From assembly GCA_963704535.1 (NCBI GenBank), contig OY969916.1, positions 8,246,001-8,310,000 of the forward strand: DNA of 64,000 bases. The letters are read 5' to 3'. The notes under the pieces were generated by a model. It did no database searches and was not told where the DNA came from. It was given only the letters and a program-made list of their open reading frames with translations. This document shows, piece by piece, positions 31,944 to 40,506 of the stretch. This DNA is from G963704535 sp963704535 (GTDB lineage: Bacteria; Chloroflexota; Chloroflexia; Chloroflexales; Roseiflexaceae). The position numbers were made by a program, and so were the translations under genes. Positions within the stretch are counted from its first letter, which is position 1; each line of letters begins with the position of its first letter.

Positions 31944-32477
31944 ATGGCGGAACGGTCTTCGCGCTCCTGGGGGGCTGAAAAAGCAGTCTGCGCGGCCAAT
32001 GTTCTGGCGCTCATGCTGCTATCGCTGGCTGGCTGTGGCCCTGAGCCCGATGCGCCGAAACTGCCGACGGCCCGCGTCATCGTGCCGACCCTCGCGCCAA
32101 CACGTCCACCTACGGCCCTGGTCGCCCCGACCGCGACGAGCGTGCCGGCGGCCAGCCCATCCCCGGCACCCTCGCCCACGCCGGCCAGCGCTTTCGAGCA
32201 GTACCGCGCTTGGATGGAAGAGGCCCGCGCGCTACATCCCTACACCGAGCCGATCGAGAAGATGTGGGCGGTGATGATCTGCGAATTGTCGGGCAACCCC
32301 GACATGGTGTCCGGGCTGTACCACGGGCTGTTCCAGTATCAGGGCGCCACTTGGTCCGGCGAGTGGAACCCTTACCGTGAGCAGCCGATCCTCGACCCGC
32401 GCGCCCAGATCTTTGCGACGGCGCGGGCATGGCAGGATGGCAACCAGGGCTGGTGGGGGTGCTATTCTACAACATAA
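31944..32477 (+). CDS. Lipoprotein with lysozyme/transglycosylase-like domain
   Basis: About 177 residues from ATG 31944. N-terminal lipoprotein signal with lipobox LAGC, then a Pro/Thr/Ala linker of 60 residues. The last 80 residues (YTEPIEKMWAVMICELSGNP, GLFQYQGATWSGEWNPYR, DPRAQIFATARAWQDGNQGW) are like the lysozyme-like fold of transglycosylase/Rpf-related proteins, where the Glu in MICELSGNP is the catalytic acid. Probably acts on peptidoglycan at the cell surface. It lacks a strong RBS, as the leader is filled by the heptamer array. Confidence 0.8.
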   Translation: MAERSSRSWGAEKAVCAANVLALMLLSLAGCGPEPDAPKLPTARVIVPTLAPTRPPTALVAPTATSVPAASPSPAPSPTPASAFEQYRAWMEEARALHPYTEPIEKMWAVMICELSGNPDMVSGLYHGLFQYQGATWSGEWNPYREQPILDPRAQIFATARAWQDGNQGWWGCYSTT

Positions 32478-32506
32478 TGCTGTAGTGGCCCGGCGCACTG
32501 AAGTGG

Positions 32507-32512
32507 TATAAT
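32507..32512 (+). promoter_or_regulatory. Candidate -10 box for the M42 aminopeptidase gene
   Basis: TATAAT at 32507-32512, 45 nt before the ATG. No good -35 hexamer is present at the usual distance. Confidence 0.4.
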
Positions 32513-32557
32513 GACGCAGTTGTCGCTCGTACATGCCGTTGACGTAAGGAGTCCGCG

Positions 32558-33628
32558 ATGGACGAAACGCTGAAGATGATGCAAGAGTTGACTGAGGCGC
32601 CCGGCGTGCCTGGTCAGGAGGAGTTTGTACGCCGGGTGATGCGGCGCTACCTGGAGCCGCTCGGCGAGGTCATCACCGATAATCTCGGCAGCATTGCGGG
32701 GCGCAAGGTCGGCCGGGCCGATGGCCCGAAGGTCGTCCTCGCCGGCCATATGGATGAGATCGGCTTTATGGTCACCCGCGTCACCGATGAAGGCTACCTC
32801 AAGTTCCAGACGCTGGGCGGCTGGTGGGAGCAGGTGATGCTGGCGCAGCGGGTCGAGGTCTATACCAGCAGCGGCCCTCTGATCGGCGTGATCGGCTCCA
32901 AGCCGCCGCATATCCTGGATGCGGAGGAGCGCAGAAAGCCGGTCGATAAGAAGGCGATGTTTATTGACATCGGCGCGTCGTCGCGGGCCGAGGCCGAGTT
33001 GTGGGGGGTGCGCCCCGGCGATTCGGTGGTGGTGGTCTGCCCGTTCACACATATGCACAACGAGAAGCTGCTCATGGCCAAGGCCTGGGACAATCGCTTC
33101 GGCTGCGCGCTGGCGATCGAGGTGCTGCGGCAGCTCAGGGGCCAGGCCCATCCCAACGTCGTCTACGCGGTCGGGAATGTGCAGGAGGAGGTCGGGCTGC
33201 GTGGCTCGATCACGACCACCAACCTGATCGCGCCGGATATCGGCTTCGCGCTGGACACTGGGATCGCCGGCGATATGCCGGGCGTGGGTCCCGACGAGGC
33301 CGCCGGCAAGCTGGGCCAAGGCCCGGTGATCCTGCTCTACGATGGCAGCATGATCCCGCACACCGGCCTACGCAACCTGGTGATCGACGTGGCCGAGGCC
33401 GAACACATCCCGCTCCAGTTCGATAAGATGCCGGGCGGCGGCACCGACGCCGGCAAGATCCACGTCTTTGGCGCGGGCGCGCCGTCGCTGGTGGTCGGCG
33501 TGCCGGTGCGCTACATCCACACCCACGCCTCGATCATGCATCGCGATGACTTCGACGCTGCGGTCAGGCTGCTGGTCGCCGTGATCAAGCGGCTCGACAC
33601 GGAGACGGTGCGGCAGCTCAAGTCGTGA
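32558..33628 (+). CDS. M42-family metalloaminopeptidase
   Basis: 356 residues; ATG preceded by AAGGAG. Dinuclear zinc aminopeptidase of the TET/glutamyl aminopeptidase type, forming large dodecameric cages that degrade peptides in the cytoplasm. All metal and catalytic residues are visible: AGHMDEIG (His, and the Asp that supports it), KAWDNRFG (bridging Asp), VQEEVGLRGS (catalytic Glu pair), FALDTGIAGD (Asp) and YIHTHASIMHRDDF (His). Length is typical. It may also be annotated as cellulase M or endoglucanase M, an old misnomer for the family. Confidence 0.93.
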   Translation: MDETLKMMQELTEAPGVPGQEEFVRRVMRRYLEPLGEVITDNLGSIAGRKVGRADGPKVVLAGHMDEIGFMVTRVTDEGYLKFQTLGGWWEQVMLAQRVEVYTSSGPLIGVIGSKPPHILDAEERRKPVDKKAMFIDIGASSRAEAELWGVRPGDSVVVVCPFTHMHNEKLLMAKAWDNRFGCALAIEVLRQLRGQAHPNVVYAVGNVQEEVGLRGSITTTNLIAPDIGFALDTGIAGDMPGVGPDEAAGKLGQGPVILLYDGSMIPHTGLRNLVIDVAEAEHIPLQFDKMPGGGTDAGKIHVFGAGAPSLVVGVPVRYIHTHASIMHRDDFDAAVRLLVAVIKRLDTETVRQLKS

Positions 33629-33718
33629 AGGGGTGGGGACGTGAAGGGGTGAAAGGGTGAAAGGGTGAAGGGGTGAGGATTTCTCACCCCTTCACCCTTT
33701 CACCCTTTCACCCTTTCA
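33626..33718. repeat. Mirrored GTGAAAGG octamer array linking two convergent stop codons
   Basis: GTGAAGGGG words, loop GATTTC, then CACCCCTTCACCCTTTCACC and more. The M42 stop (TGA 33626) and the stop of the M23 gene on the other strand (33716) are both built from the repeat word. Stem of about 35 bp; bidirectional terminator likely. Confidence 0.9.
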
Positions 33719-34510
33719 GGGTAGGATCGGTGTTACGTTCTCCCCCTTCTCCCAAGCGCGCAGGTAGTCGTAGGGCGGGATCGCGCCGCGCCGCACCTCC
33801 CAATCGTCCGGGGCGGTCGGTCGCGAGATGCCGAAGTGCAGGTGCGGATCGGTGCCGCGGGCGTCGCCGCTGTTTCCGGTTCGCCCCAGCAGTTGCCCGG
33901 CCACCACGCGCGCCCGCAGCGTGATCCCATCGGCGATCTCGGAGAGGTGCGAGCCGTAGTAGCGCACCCCGTCGTCGCCGATGATCGCCACCGACAGGCC
34001 CCCGCGAGTCGCGCCGTCGTTCACGGCCGGGTCCCAAACGTCCTCCGAGCTGATGAAGTCCACTATACCGCCCGTCACAGCCAGGAACTCGCTGCCCACC
34101 GTGCAGAAGATATCGGCTGCGGGGTAGTCGTGGTGGTAAGGGCCGTAGCTGATCTGGCCCTCGCTGCGCACCGGGAAGACGTAGCGGGAGTTGACCGGCG
34201 TCAGGGGCGTGGGCTGGAGTGTCTCCGGCGCCCGCGTCGCTGTCGAGGCTGGGATGGCGGTCATCGTCGGCGCGGGTGGGAGGGTTGGAATGAGTGTCGC
34301 AGTTGGTGGGCTGCTGGTAGCAGTAGGCAGCGCTGTCGGAGGGGGCAGCGCCGTTGGCGGGAGGGTTGGTTGGCTGGTCGGGAGCGGGGTCGGCTGGCTG
34401 GTCGGCGGCGGGGTCGGCGGCTGGACGACGGCCTCGGCTCCCCCACAGGCGATCAGCACCAGCGCGAATATCAGGGCCAGAGTCCGGCGTGAAAGAATGA
34501 GCAACTTCAT
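33716..34510 (-). CDS. M23-family peptidase lipoprotein
   Basis: 264 residues. Lipoprotein signal peptide (LALIFALVLIAC, lipobox LIAC), a 90-residue Thr/Pro linker, then a LytM/M23 domain: GPYHHDYPAADIFC with the HxxxD zinc ligands, YYGSHLSEIADGITLR, GRTGNSGDARGTDPHLHFGI with the HxH ligand. It should cleave peptidoglycan cross-bridges or act as an amidase activator outside the membrane. All zinc ligands are present. The C-terminal stop lies in the octamer array. The upstream region holds the terminator of the next gene. Confidence 0.92.
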   Translation of the reverse strand: MKLLILSRRTLALIFALVLIACGGAEAVVQPPTPPPTSQPTPLPTSQPTLPPTALPPPTALPTATSSPPTATLIPTLPPAPTMTAIPASTATRAPETLQPTPLTPVNSRYVFPVRSEGQISYGPYHHDYPAADIFCTVGSEFLAVTGGIVDFISSEDVWDPAVNDGATRGGLSVAIIGDDGVRYYGSHLSEIADGITLRARVVAGQLLGRTGNSGDARGTDPHLHFGISRPTAPDDWEVRRGAIPPYDYLRAWEKGENVTPILP

Positions 34511-34525
34511 ACGCGCATTATAACC

Positions 34526-34558
34526 GACAGCCCGTGCGATGTCTTCGCACGGGCTGTC
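34526..34558 (-). terminator. Hairpin terminator downstream of the beta-propeller lipoprotein gene
   Basis: GACAGCCCGTGCGA / TCGCACGGGCTGTC, 14-bp perfect stem, five-base loop TGTCT. On the minus strand it follows the 3' end at 34595 and is followed by GGTTATAATGC, a weak T tract. Confidence 0.75.
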
Positions 34559-34594
34559 GAGGCTCGACGGCGCACACGGCGCCGGGCGCGGCTA

Positions 34595-35842
34595 TCAGGC
34601 CGCGTCGAGGCGCGCGCCAGGTTTCCACATCACATCGGCCGCCACCTGCGCTGCTTCGGGCAGCGGCTGCCCGGCCGGGTCGAGCAGGGTATAGCGTGTG
34701 ATTGTCACACCCTGGTGGGTGGCACACATCGCCCAGGCCGTTCCAGCCTGGTCCACGTAGCTCGTGCGCCACGACGATTGGCACCCGGCGACGCTCACCC
34801 GCGCTCCACCAGCGATGAGGCCATTCGGCGACACACGCCACAACTCAAGCTCCTCGGCGGTGGTGCGCGTGAAGTACAGGTCCATCGCCCGGTCGACATT
34901 GAAGAACCGCGCGTCGGCCGGTAGGTTCAGCGGCACGCGCGTTACTTCACCCATCGTATCGCCTGTGACGCCGCCAGTCAGCCCAATCACGCGCAGCTCC
35001 GGCCTGCCGCCCTCCCCAGCGACGGTCTGGAAGCGCGTGGGGCTGCGCGGCGTTGCAGTGCCATCCTGGCGCGTCAGTGGCTGGATCTCCGGAGCCACGA
35101 CGATGCCCTTGCGGGTGAGCGTCCAGTAGGTCTGGTTGTCCTGGATCAGCAGCAGATCCTGATCGGCGGTCAGCATGATCCCGTTGGCGTTGACACTCAC
35201 ACCAGAACTGATCGGTAAACGCTCGGCCAGCTTACCGTCCGGCGCGTAACGCAGCACCTGGGGCGGCTCGCCATAGCGATCATAGACGAACACCTCGCCC
35301 TCGGTGTTAACGATAAAGTCCATCGGGTCGCTGGCCTCGGCGATGGTCAGGGTGCGCTCAAAGTTGCCGTCAGGGTTGAAAAATAAGATACGCTGGTTGG
35401 CATTGTCGAGGAGGCGGATCGAGCCGTCCGAGCCAATGCGAAAAGATCGCGGCCCTGCGATCGAATCCGGCGAACTCCCGATTCCCACCTGGCCCTCGCC
35501 GGCGCCGGGGCTGAGTTGCAGCACTACTTCGCCCTCGGCCAATGGGAGCGCGGCGGGGACGGCGACCGGCTCGGCTGGCGGCTCTGCCTGCGCGGCTGTG
35601 GGCGATGCAGCCGGCTCGATACTCGGCGCCTCCTGTGCGCGCGCAGCCGTGGGCGACGCGGCTGGAGCCTCGGCCACACCCTCGGTTGGGCGCGCGGTTG
35701 GCTGCGCGATGTTTGTCGCCGGCGCGGCAACCGTCGGCTGTGCGGTCGGGGTGGGGGCAGTGGCTGCGGGGCCAGCGCACGCGGCCAGGAGCAGCGCCCC
35801 GGAGACCAATAGGCTGGCCAGATGCCAGATTCGCTGCGTCAT
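34595..35842 (-). CDS. Lipoprotein with NHL/beta-propeller-like domain
   Basis: 415 residues. Signal peptide and lipobox (LLVSGALLLAAC), about 80 residues of Ala/Thr/Pro linker, then blades such as SFRIGSDGSIRLLDNANQR, DPMDFIVNTEGEVFVYDRYG and QVLRYAPDGKLAERLPI, the rhythm of six-bladed NHL/TolB-like propellers. Two cysteines near the C-terminus (GCQSSW, AMCATH) could form a disulfide. Probably an extracytoplasmic binding or scaffold protein; no enzymatic motif. It diverges from the pcp gene. Confidence 0.78.
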   Translation of the reverse strand: MTQRIWHLASLLVSGALLLAACAGPAATAPTPTAQPTVAAPATNIAQPTARPTEGVAEAPAASPTAARAQEAPSIEPAASPTAAQAEPPAEPVAVPAALPLAEGEVVLQLSPGAGEGQVGIGSSPDSIAGPRSFRIGSDGSIRLLDNANQRILFFNPDGNFERTLTIAEASDPMDFIVNTEGEVFVYDRYGEPPQVLRYAPDGKLAERLPISSGVSVNANGIMLTADQDLLLIQDNQTYWTLTRKGIVVAPEIQPLTRQDGTATPRSPTRFQTVAGEGGRPELRVIGLTGGVTGDTMGEVTRVPLNLPADARFFNVDRAMDLYFTRTTAEELELWRVSPNGLIAGGARVSVAGCQSSWRTSYVDQAGTAWAMCATHQGVTITRYTLLDPAGQPLPEAAQVAADVMWKPGARLDAA

Positions 35843-35872
35843 TCGACACCTCTCGTCAATCTATGATATAAT
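35842..35872 (+). promoter_or_regulatory. Candidate promoter for pcp
   Basis: TTCGAC (35842-35847), 19-nt spacer and a perfect TATAAT (35867-35872). It lies in the divergent gap between the propeller lipoprotein gene and pcp, 85 nt before the pcp start. Confidence 0.5.
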
Positions 35873-35956
35873 CGCTTTCCGCGCTGCCAGGCGGCAGCGT
35901 ATTGTTATCCAAGTGATTGATGGCCGCGCACCCATGTTGTTGCGTCAAGGAGACCT

Positions 35957-36595
35957 ATGTCGTCCAGCGTTCTACTCACCGGCTTCGAGCCTTTTAGCGA
36001 CTTCCAGGTCAATCCCTCCGCCGAGGTCGTCAGGCGTCTCGCCGCCGAAGGTTTCCCACAGCTCCAGCTCCACACCCGGATCTTGCCCGTCGATGCCGGC
36101 TGTGCCCCGCAGCTGCTGGGCGAGGCGCTGATCGCGCTGCGGCCCGATTGGTGCGTGATGCTTGGGCAGGCCGAGGGGCGCGCGGCGCTCTCGATCGAGC
36201 GAGTCGCCGTGAACTTGTGCGACTTCCGCATCCCCGACAATGCCGGCAGCAAGGTGGTCGATGAGCCGATCGTCCAGGGCGGGCCAGCGGCCTATTTCTC
36301 CACACTGCCGGTGCGCGCCATGCTGGAGGCGACCCAGGCGGCCGAGATCCCGGTCGAACTCTCGTTGTCGGCCGGCGCCTATCTGTGCAACCAGGTGTTC
36401 TACACGGCCCTGCATATCTGCCATACACACGCCCTGCCGACGCGCTCTGGGTTTGTCCACCTCCCACCGCTGCCCGCCCAGGCGCTTGGCAAGCGGCCCA
36501 TCCCGCCGTCCATGGCCCTTGACACCGTCTGCACCGGCGTGCGCGCCCTGCTCCAAGTCCTCGCCCACAAGTCTATCATGGCGGTCGCCTGCTGA
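35957..36595 (+). CDS. pcp: Pyrrolidone-carboxylate peptidase (pyroglutamyl peptidase I)
   Basis: 212 residues; AAGGAG before the ATG. Removes N-terminal pyroglutamate from peptides in the cytoplasm. The C15 catalytic triad is visible: Glu in GQAEGRAALSIERVAVN, Cys in LSAGAYLCNQVFYTAL, His in RSGFVHLPPLP. It begins with the family LLTGFEPF signature. Length is normal. It stands in a neighbourhood of peptidases (P1, M42, M23) but not in an operon with them. Confidence 0.95.
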   Translation: MSSSVLLTGFEPFSDFQVNPSAEVVRRLAAEGFPQLQLHTRILPVDAGCAPQLLGEALIALRPDWCVMLGQAEGRAALSIERVAVNLCDFRIPDNAGSKVVDEPIVQGGPAAYFSTLPVRAMLEATQAAEIPVELSLSAGAYLCNQVFYTALHICHTHALPTRSGFVHLPPLPAQALGKRPIPPSMALDTVCTGVRALLQVLAHKSIMAVAC

Positions 36596-36642
36596 GAATG
36601 ACCTCAGTCTATCACATGTGTGATAGTCGCGAGCACATAAAA

Positions 36643-36702
36643 ATGGAGATTAGAGATTGATCACGGGACCTCGTGATCAATCTCCAATCTCCAATCTCAC
36701 CT
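36643..36702. repeat. Mirrored heptamer array (GAGATTG word) with TGATCACGGG core
   Basis: GGAGATTAGAGATTGATCAC, then GGGACCTCGTGATCAATCTC and CAATCTCCAATCTC. The core GATCACG/CGTGATC adds a second palindrome to the word array. Between convergent genes pcp and the 36719 lipoprotein gene. Confidence 0.85.
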
Positions 36703-36718
36703 GGATGCGAACTTTTTC

Positions 36719-37837
36719 TTACGAATCCTTGGTCTCGCTCACCAGCGTGCTCGATCCGCCCTGCTCTTCCTTAGTGATCGTGATCGAGAGCGTGCGCCCT
36801 TCTTTGGTGAAGGTCAGCGATTGGAGATCGCCAAGCTCGCTGGCCTCGCCGGCCTCCCAGCCCTGGCCCGGAAGCTCCTTGGTGAAGAACGCGGCGACCT
36901 CCGCCGGCGCCTCCTCGCTCTTGAAGGTGATGATCCCGCTGAAGTTGGCCTTATCGGTCGCGTTCTCCGGCAGCGGGATGTCGGTCGCCGGCTGCTGATC
37001 CACGCAAGCCTGCGGCAGGTCGATCGCCTCCAGATCGTTGATCTTCTCGACGTTGTACTCCCATGCGAAGGTGCCCTCGGTCGACGCGCTGCCGAACAGG
37101 CCGGCCTTGCCGGTCGCCTCGCCGATGTACTTCAACAGGTAGCCGCCGTCCTGCGCGACCCAGACATCGCCCTTGGCCGCGGCGAAGCTGCCGAACGAGA
37201 GGCCGCCCTGGTCGAAGGTATAGTGGTCGGCCTTGACGCCATTGACCGTCTCGCCCTGCTGTACCAGGGTGGCGTCCTCGATGCCTCCGACGATATCGCC
37301 CGGCTTGAACATCTGGTTGTCGGTCGGGGCGCTCTGGTCGCTGGAGGCGCTCAGGCAGCTTGGCCCATCCTGGCCTTCGGGCGAGTGCATGTATGAGACG
37401 CCGCCGACCTGGAAGATCTCGAAGGTGCCGGCGCCAGTGTTGTCGGAGGCGTCGCCGGTGGCGCTGAACCGGATGTGCTGGTCCTTCGAGGCCCTGATGA
37501 CTTCCTGGATGATCTCCATCGAGCCTTTCTCGGCCTTGCCCTGGTCGTTCTTCCCATCGAATGAGAAGGTGAAGCGCATACTGTAGCTGTCCAGGTCTTC
37601 CAGGCTACTGCTGATGTCCTTGAAGTCGCGTACCTCGGGCTCGGCGGTCGGCTCCGGCTTGGCGGTCGGCTTAGGCGCGGCGGTCGGCTTCTCGTCGGCG
37701 GAGCCGCCCTCGGATGCCGCCGGGGTGCTGCCGCCGGTCGTGGTGCCGCCCGAGCCGGCCGGGGCGCCGCCCCCGCAGGCGGCCAGCATGAGCAATAGTG
37801 CTGCCAGCAAGGTGGAGGCGAGGAGTTTGCGTGTCAT
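36719..37837 (-). CDS. Lipoprotein of unknown function (LppX/LolA-like beta-sandwich candidate)
   Basis: 372 residues from ATG 37837 with GGAAGGA upstream. Signal peptide and lipobox (TLLAALLLMLAAC), a Gly/Ser/Thr and Pro/Lys linker, then an alternating-strand domain: DLDSYSMRFTFSFDG, GSMEIIQEVIRASKDQHIRF, GVSYMHSPEG, VKADHYTFDQGGL, VWVAQDGGYLLKYIG. The pattern of half-barrel strands with a buried cavity is like LppX/LprG or LolA lipid-binding lipoproteins; this is inference. A second compact part (residues 280-372) is separate. Probably binds a lipid or another envelope component. Confidence 0.68.
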   Translation of the reverse strand: MTRKLLASTLLAALLLMLAACGGGAPAGSGGTTTGGSTPAASEGGSADEKPTAAPKPTAKPEPTAEPEVRDFKDISSSLEDLDSYSMRFTFSFDGKNDQGKAEKGSMEIIQEVIRASKDQHIRFSATGDASDNTGAGTFEIFQVGGVSYMHSPEGQDGPSCLSASSDQSAPTDNQMFKPGDIVGGIEDATLVQQGETVNGVKADHYTFDQGGLSFGSFAAAKGDVWVAQDGGYLLKYIGEATGKAGLFGSASTEGTFAWEYNVEKINDLEAIDLPQACVDQQPATDIPLPENATDKANFSGIITFKSEEAPAEVAAFFTKELPGQGWEAGEASELGDLQSLTFTKEGRTLSITITKEEQGGSSTLVSETKDS

Positions 37838-38042
37838 GGAAAATCCTTCCTGTTGCATTGGCTCCGCGCAGGTCGCGCGGAACGATCTTGTGTCCTCAAT
37901 AGAACTAAACGTCGCAGGTGTTCTCTGTTGGTACGACCTGCCCTCGCAACCAGCATACTCAAAAAAGGCCGGCTTGTTGATTGCCGTTTGATCACGAAAT
38001 GGAATGGGTATCGCGATTCTTTGGGGAAGTGAAGTGAGGCTG

Positions 38043-38402
38043 TCTGAAAAGGGGAGTTTGAGGGGAAGCCCCTCAAGAACCCCATTCCACTCGGAGATTG
38101 GAGGCTGTGAAAAGGGGAGTTTGAGGGGAAGCCCCTCAAGAACCCCATTCCACTCGGAGATTGGAGGCTGTCTGAAAAGGGGAGTTTGAGGGGAAGCCCC
38201 TCAAGAACCCCCATTCCACTCGGAGATTGGAGGCTGTCTGAAAAGGGGAGTTTGAGGGGAAGCCCCTCAAGAACCCCATTCCACTCGGAGATTGGAGGCT
38301 GTGAAAAGGGGAGTTTGAGGGGAAGCCCCTCAAGAACTCCCATTCCACTCGGAGATTGGAGATTAGAGATTAGAGATTGGGCGTCCAATCTCTAATCTCC
38401 AC
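38043..38402. repeat. Five-copy tandem array of TTGAGGGG hairpin units ending in a GAGATTG mirrored array
   Basis: Units starting GAAAAGGGGAG at 38046, 38109, 38174, 38239 and 38303, period 63-65 nt. Each holds TTTGAGGGGAAGCCCCTCAA followed by GAACCCCATTCCACTCGGAG and ATTGGAGGCTG. Two unit lengths differ by a 2-nt TC insertion (GCTGTGAAAA or GCTGTCTGAAAA). The last unit runs into GAGATTAGAGATTAGAGATT and its mirror at 38355-38401. The two repeat systems of this genome therefore meet here. The rest of the 569-nt gap (37838-38042) holds no gene I can support. Confidence 0.92.
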
Positions 38403-38406
38403 ATTT

Positions 38407-39849
38407 TTAGTAGGCGCGGGCGAAGATCACCTGCTGGTCCGTCGGCTTGCCGGTCAGCACGCACGTGCCGGCCTGCACCGGCTGATCGAGCGGGATGCAG
38501 CGGATGGTCGCGCGGGTCTCGTCCTGGATGCGCTTCTCATCCTCGGTGGTGCCGGCCCAATAGCAGCGCACAAAGCCGCGCTCGACCGCCGCTTTGAGCT
38601 CGTCATAGGTTGCCGCCTCGTAGGTGTGCTCCTCGCGGAAGCGCAGCGCCCGGTCGTACAAGCCCTGCTGGATCTCGGCCAGCAGGCCCTCAAGGTGCTC
38701 GGTCAAGCCGGCCTGGGGCACGAACGACTTGCCGACCTTGCCGGGCCTGTCGCGGCGCGCCACCGCCACGCTGCCCTTCTCGATATCCTTGGGGCCGACC
38801 TCGACGCGCACCGGCACGCCCTTCAGCTCCCACTCGTTAAACTTGAAGCCTGGCGTGAGCTGGTCGCGGGTGTCGACCTTGAAGCGCAGGCGGCCCTTCC
38901 AGGCGGCGGTGATCTGGTCGACCGCCGCCAGCACGGCGCTCCGCTCGGCGTCGTTCTTGTAGATCGGCACCACCACCACCTGGGTCGGCGCCAGGCGCGG
39001 CGGGACGATCAGCCCTTCGTCGTCGGAATGAGCCATGATCAGCGCGCCGATCAGGCGCGTGCTGACGCCCCAACTGGTCGTCCAGGCGTGCTGGATGGTG
39101 TTGTTCTGGTCGGTGAAAGTGATATCGAAGACTCTGGCGAAGTTCTGCCCCAGGTTATGCGAGGTGCCGGCCTGGAGCGCCCGGCCGTCCTGCATCATGG
39201 CCTCGATGCAATACGAGCGTAGCGCGCCGGGGAACTTCTCCCTCTCGGTCTTGAGCCCCTTGATAACCGGCAGCGCCATCTCCTTCTCGACGAAGTCGGC
39301 GTAGACATCGTGGAGGATCAGCAGCGTCTCGCGCTCGGCGTCCTCCTCGGTCGCGTGGACGGTGTGGCCCTCCTGCCACAGGAACTCGGTGGTGCGCAGG
39401 AACGGGCGGGTGCGCATCTCCCAGCGCATGACATTGGCCCACTGATTGATCAGCAGCGGCAGGTCGCGCCAGCTCCGCACCCACTTGGCATAGAAGTAGC
39501 CGATGATCGTCTCGGAGGTCGGGCGGATGACGTAGGGCTCGGCCAGCTCCTCGCCGCCGGCGCGCGTCACTTCAACGACTTCGGGGGCGAAGCCCTCGAC
39601 ATGCTCGGCTTCTTTCATCAGGAAGCTCTTGGGGATGAGCAGGGGAAAGTAGGCGTTGACGTGGCCGGTGTCCTTGATTCGGTCGTCGAGGGAGCGCTGG
39701 ATCGCCTCCCAGATCGCGTAGCCGGTGGGCTTGAAGACGATGCAGCCCTTGACGATGGTGGCATAGTCTGCCAGATCCGCTTGCTGGACGATATCCAGAT
39801 ACCACTGGCTGTAGTCGGTGCCGCGCGGAGTAATATTGTCTTTCGGCAT
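38407..39849 (-). CDS. proS: Prolyl-tRNA synthetase, archaeal/eukaryal type (ProS type 3)
   Basis: 480 residues, charging tRNA-Pro with proline. The short form without the bacterial editing insertion is shown by the layout: GTDYSQWYLDIVQQADLADY start, class II motif 2 region (RWEMRTRPFLRTTEFLWQEGHTVH), motif 3 region (AWTTSWGVSTRLIGALIMAH, with GALIMAHSDDEGL), anticodon domain (VVVVPIYKND), and a C-terminal zinc/structural domain with RCYWAGTTEDEKRIQDETRA. Ends with a Tyr, as is usual for this type. This enzyme type is normal for Chloroflexota. The start lies 18 nt from the Uma2 gene, so both may be transcribed together. Confidence 0.96.
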   Translation of the reverse strand: MPKDNITPRGTDYSQWYLDIVQQADLADYATIVKGCIVFKPTGYAIWEAIQRSLDDRIKDTGHVNAYFPLLIPKSFLMKEAEHVEGFAPEVVEVTRAGGEELAEPYVIRPTSETIIGYFYAKWVRSWRDLPLLINQWANVMRWEMRTRPFLRTTEFLWQEGHTVHATEEDAERETLLILHDVYADFVEKEMALPVIKGLKTEREKFPGALRSYCIEAMMQDGRALQAGTSHNLGQNFARVFDITFTDQNNTIQHAWTTSWGVSTRLIGALIMAHSDDEGLIVPPRLAPTQVVVVPIYKNDAERSAVLAAVDQITAAWKGRLRFKVDTRDQLTPGFKFNEWELKGVPVRVEVGPKDIEKGSVAVARRDRPGKVGKSFVPQAGLTEHLEGLLAEIQQGLYDRALRFREEHTYEAATYDELKAAVERGFVRCYWAGTTEDEKRIQDETRATIRCIPLDQPVQAGTCVLTGKPTDQQVIFARAY

Positions 39850-39884
39850 AAGTTCTTATCGCTACCTTTCTCGAAATGGCATCT

Positions 39885-40496
39885 TTATAGCGTCGTATCC
39901 GGCGCGCCGGCAAACAGGTCGGCGACGGGAACATGGATTGTGGGCAAACAGTCGAAAGTCACTGTTTCCGCCTCGTCATAATCACGTGGCCCGGCATACC
40001 GCCCCGGCGCCTGGAGCCGATAATGGTTCAGGATGCGCGTGCCTGGCTTGACGATCGCGTATTCCGGCACACCAGCGAGCGCATAGGAGACCAGTTTCAC
40101 GCGCTCGTCATAGGCGGCGTTTCCGGGTGACTGCACCTCGACGATCAGATCGGGAACCCCTCTGATGCGCCCATCACGGATGATGTCGACGTTCTTTCGC
40201 AGCACGAGGATGAAGTCTGGCTGTACCGGATCGCAGCCGGGCATCAACAGGCCGATCGGCGCGGTGAACACAAATGCCAAACCTTGATCTTCGGCTGGCA
40301 TTCCAAGGTAGCGATCCAACCGCCTGACGATCCACTGGTGAAAGTTACTCGGTGCTGTGGTCAGGTACAATACCCCGTCGATCACCTCATAACGGTTGCC
40401 GTCGTCAGGCAGCGTCTCCCAATCCGCATAGGTCCAGTGCCCTTGCGGTGGGCCGGGGACCACCGGCGCATCAGTTGAGATAACCAGCGAAGTCAT
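39885..40496 (-). CDS. Uma2 family putative endonuclease (DUF820)
   Basis: 203 residues from ATG 40496, with GAGGAGG seven bases upstream; a GTG nine codons earlier is less likely. The fold is PD-(D/E)XK: GNRYEVIDGVLYLTTAPS, the Asp in VQPDFILVLRKN, and VPDLIVEVQSPGN with the ExQ variant of the nuclease motif. Uma2 proteins are strongly amplified in Chloroflexota and cyanobacteria; their role is unknown. The usual ExK is ExQ here, as in many family members. It overlaps nothing and is 35 nt upstream of proS. Confidence 0.88.
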   Translation of the reverse strand: MTSLVISTDAPVVPGPPQGHWTYADWETLPDDGNRYEVIDGVLYLTTAPSNFHQWIVRRLDRYLGMPAEDQGLAFVFTAPIGLLMPGCDPVQPDFILVLRKNVDIIRDGRIRGVPDLIVEVQSPGNAAYDERVKLVSYALAGVPEYAIVKPGTRILNHYRLQAPGRYAGPRDYDEAETVTFDCLPTIHVPVADLFAGAPDTTL

Positions 40497-40506
40497 ACGC
40501 GCCTCC

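Noticed and set aside
12718..38350. Tandem arrays as CRISPR
   Set aside because: Repeats are contiguous or separated by constant segments, not by unique spacers; no cas genes are nearby.
38004..38395. Open frames through the five-copy array (EKGSLRGSPSRTPF type)
   Set aside because: Same reason: repeat-driven, found on both strands.
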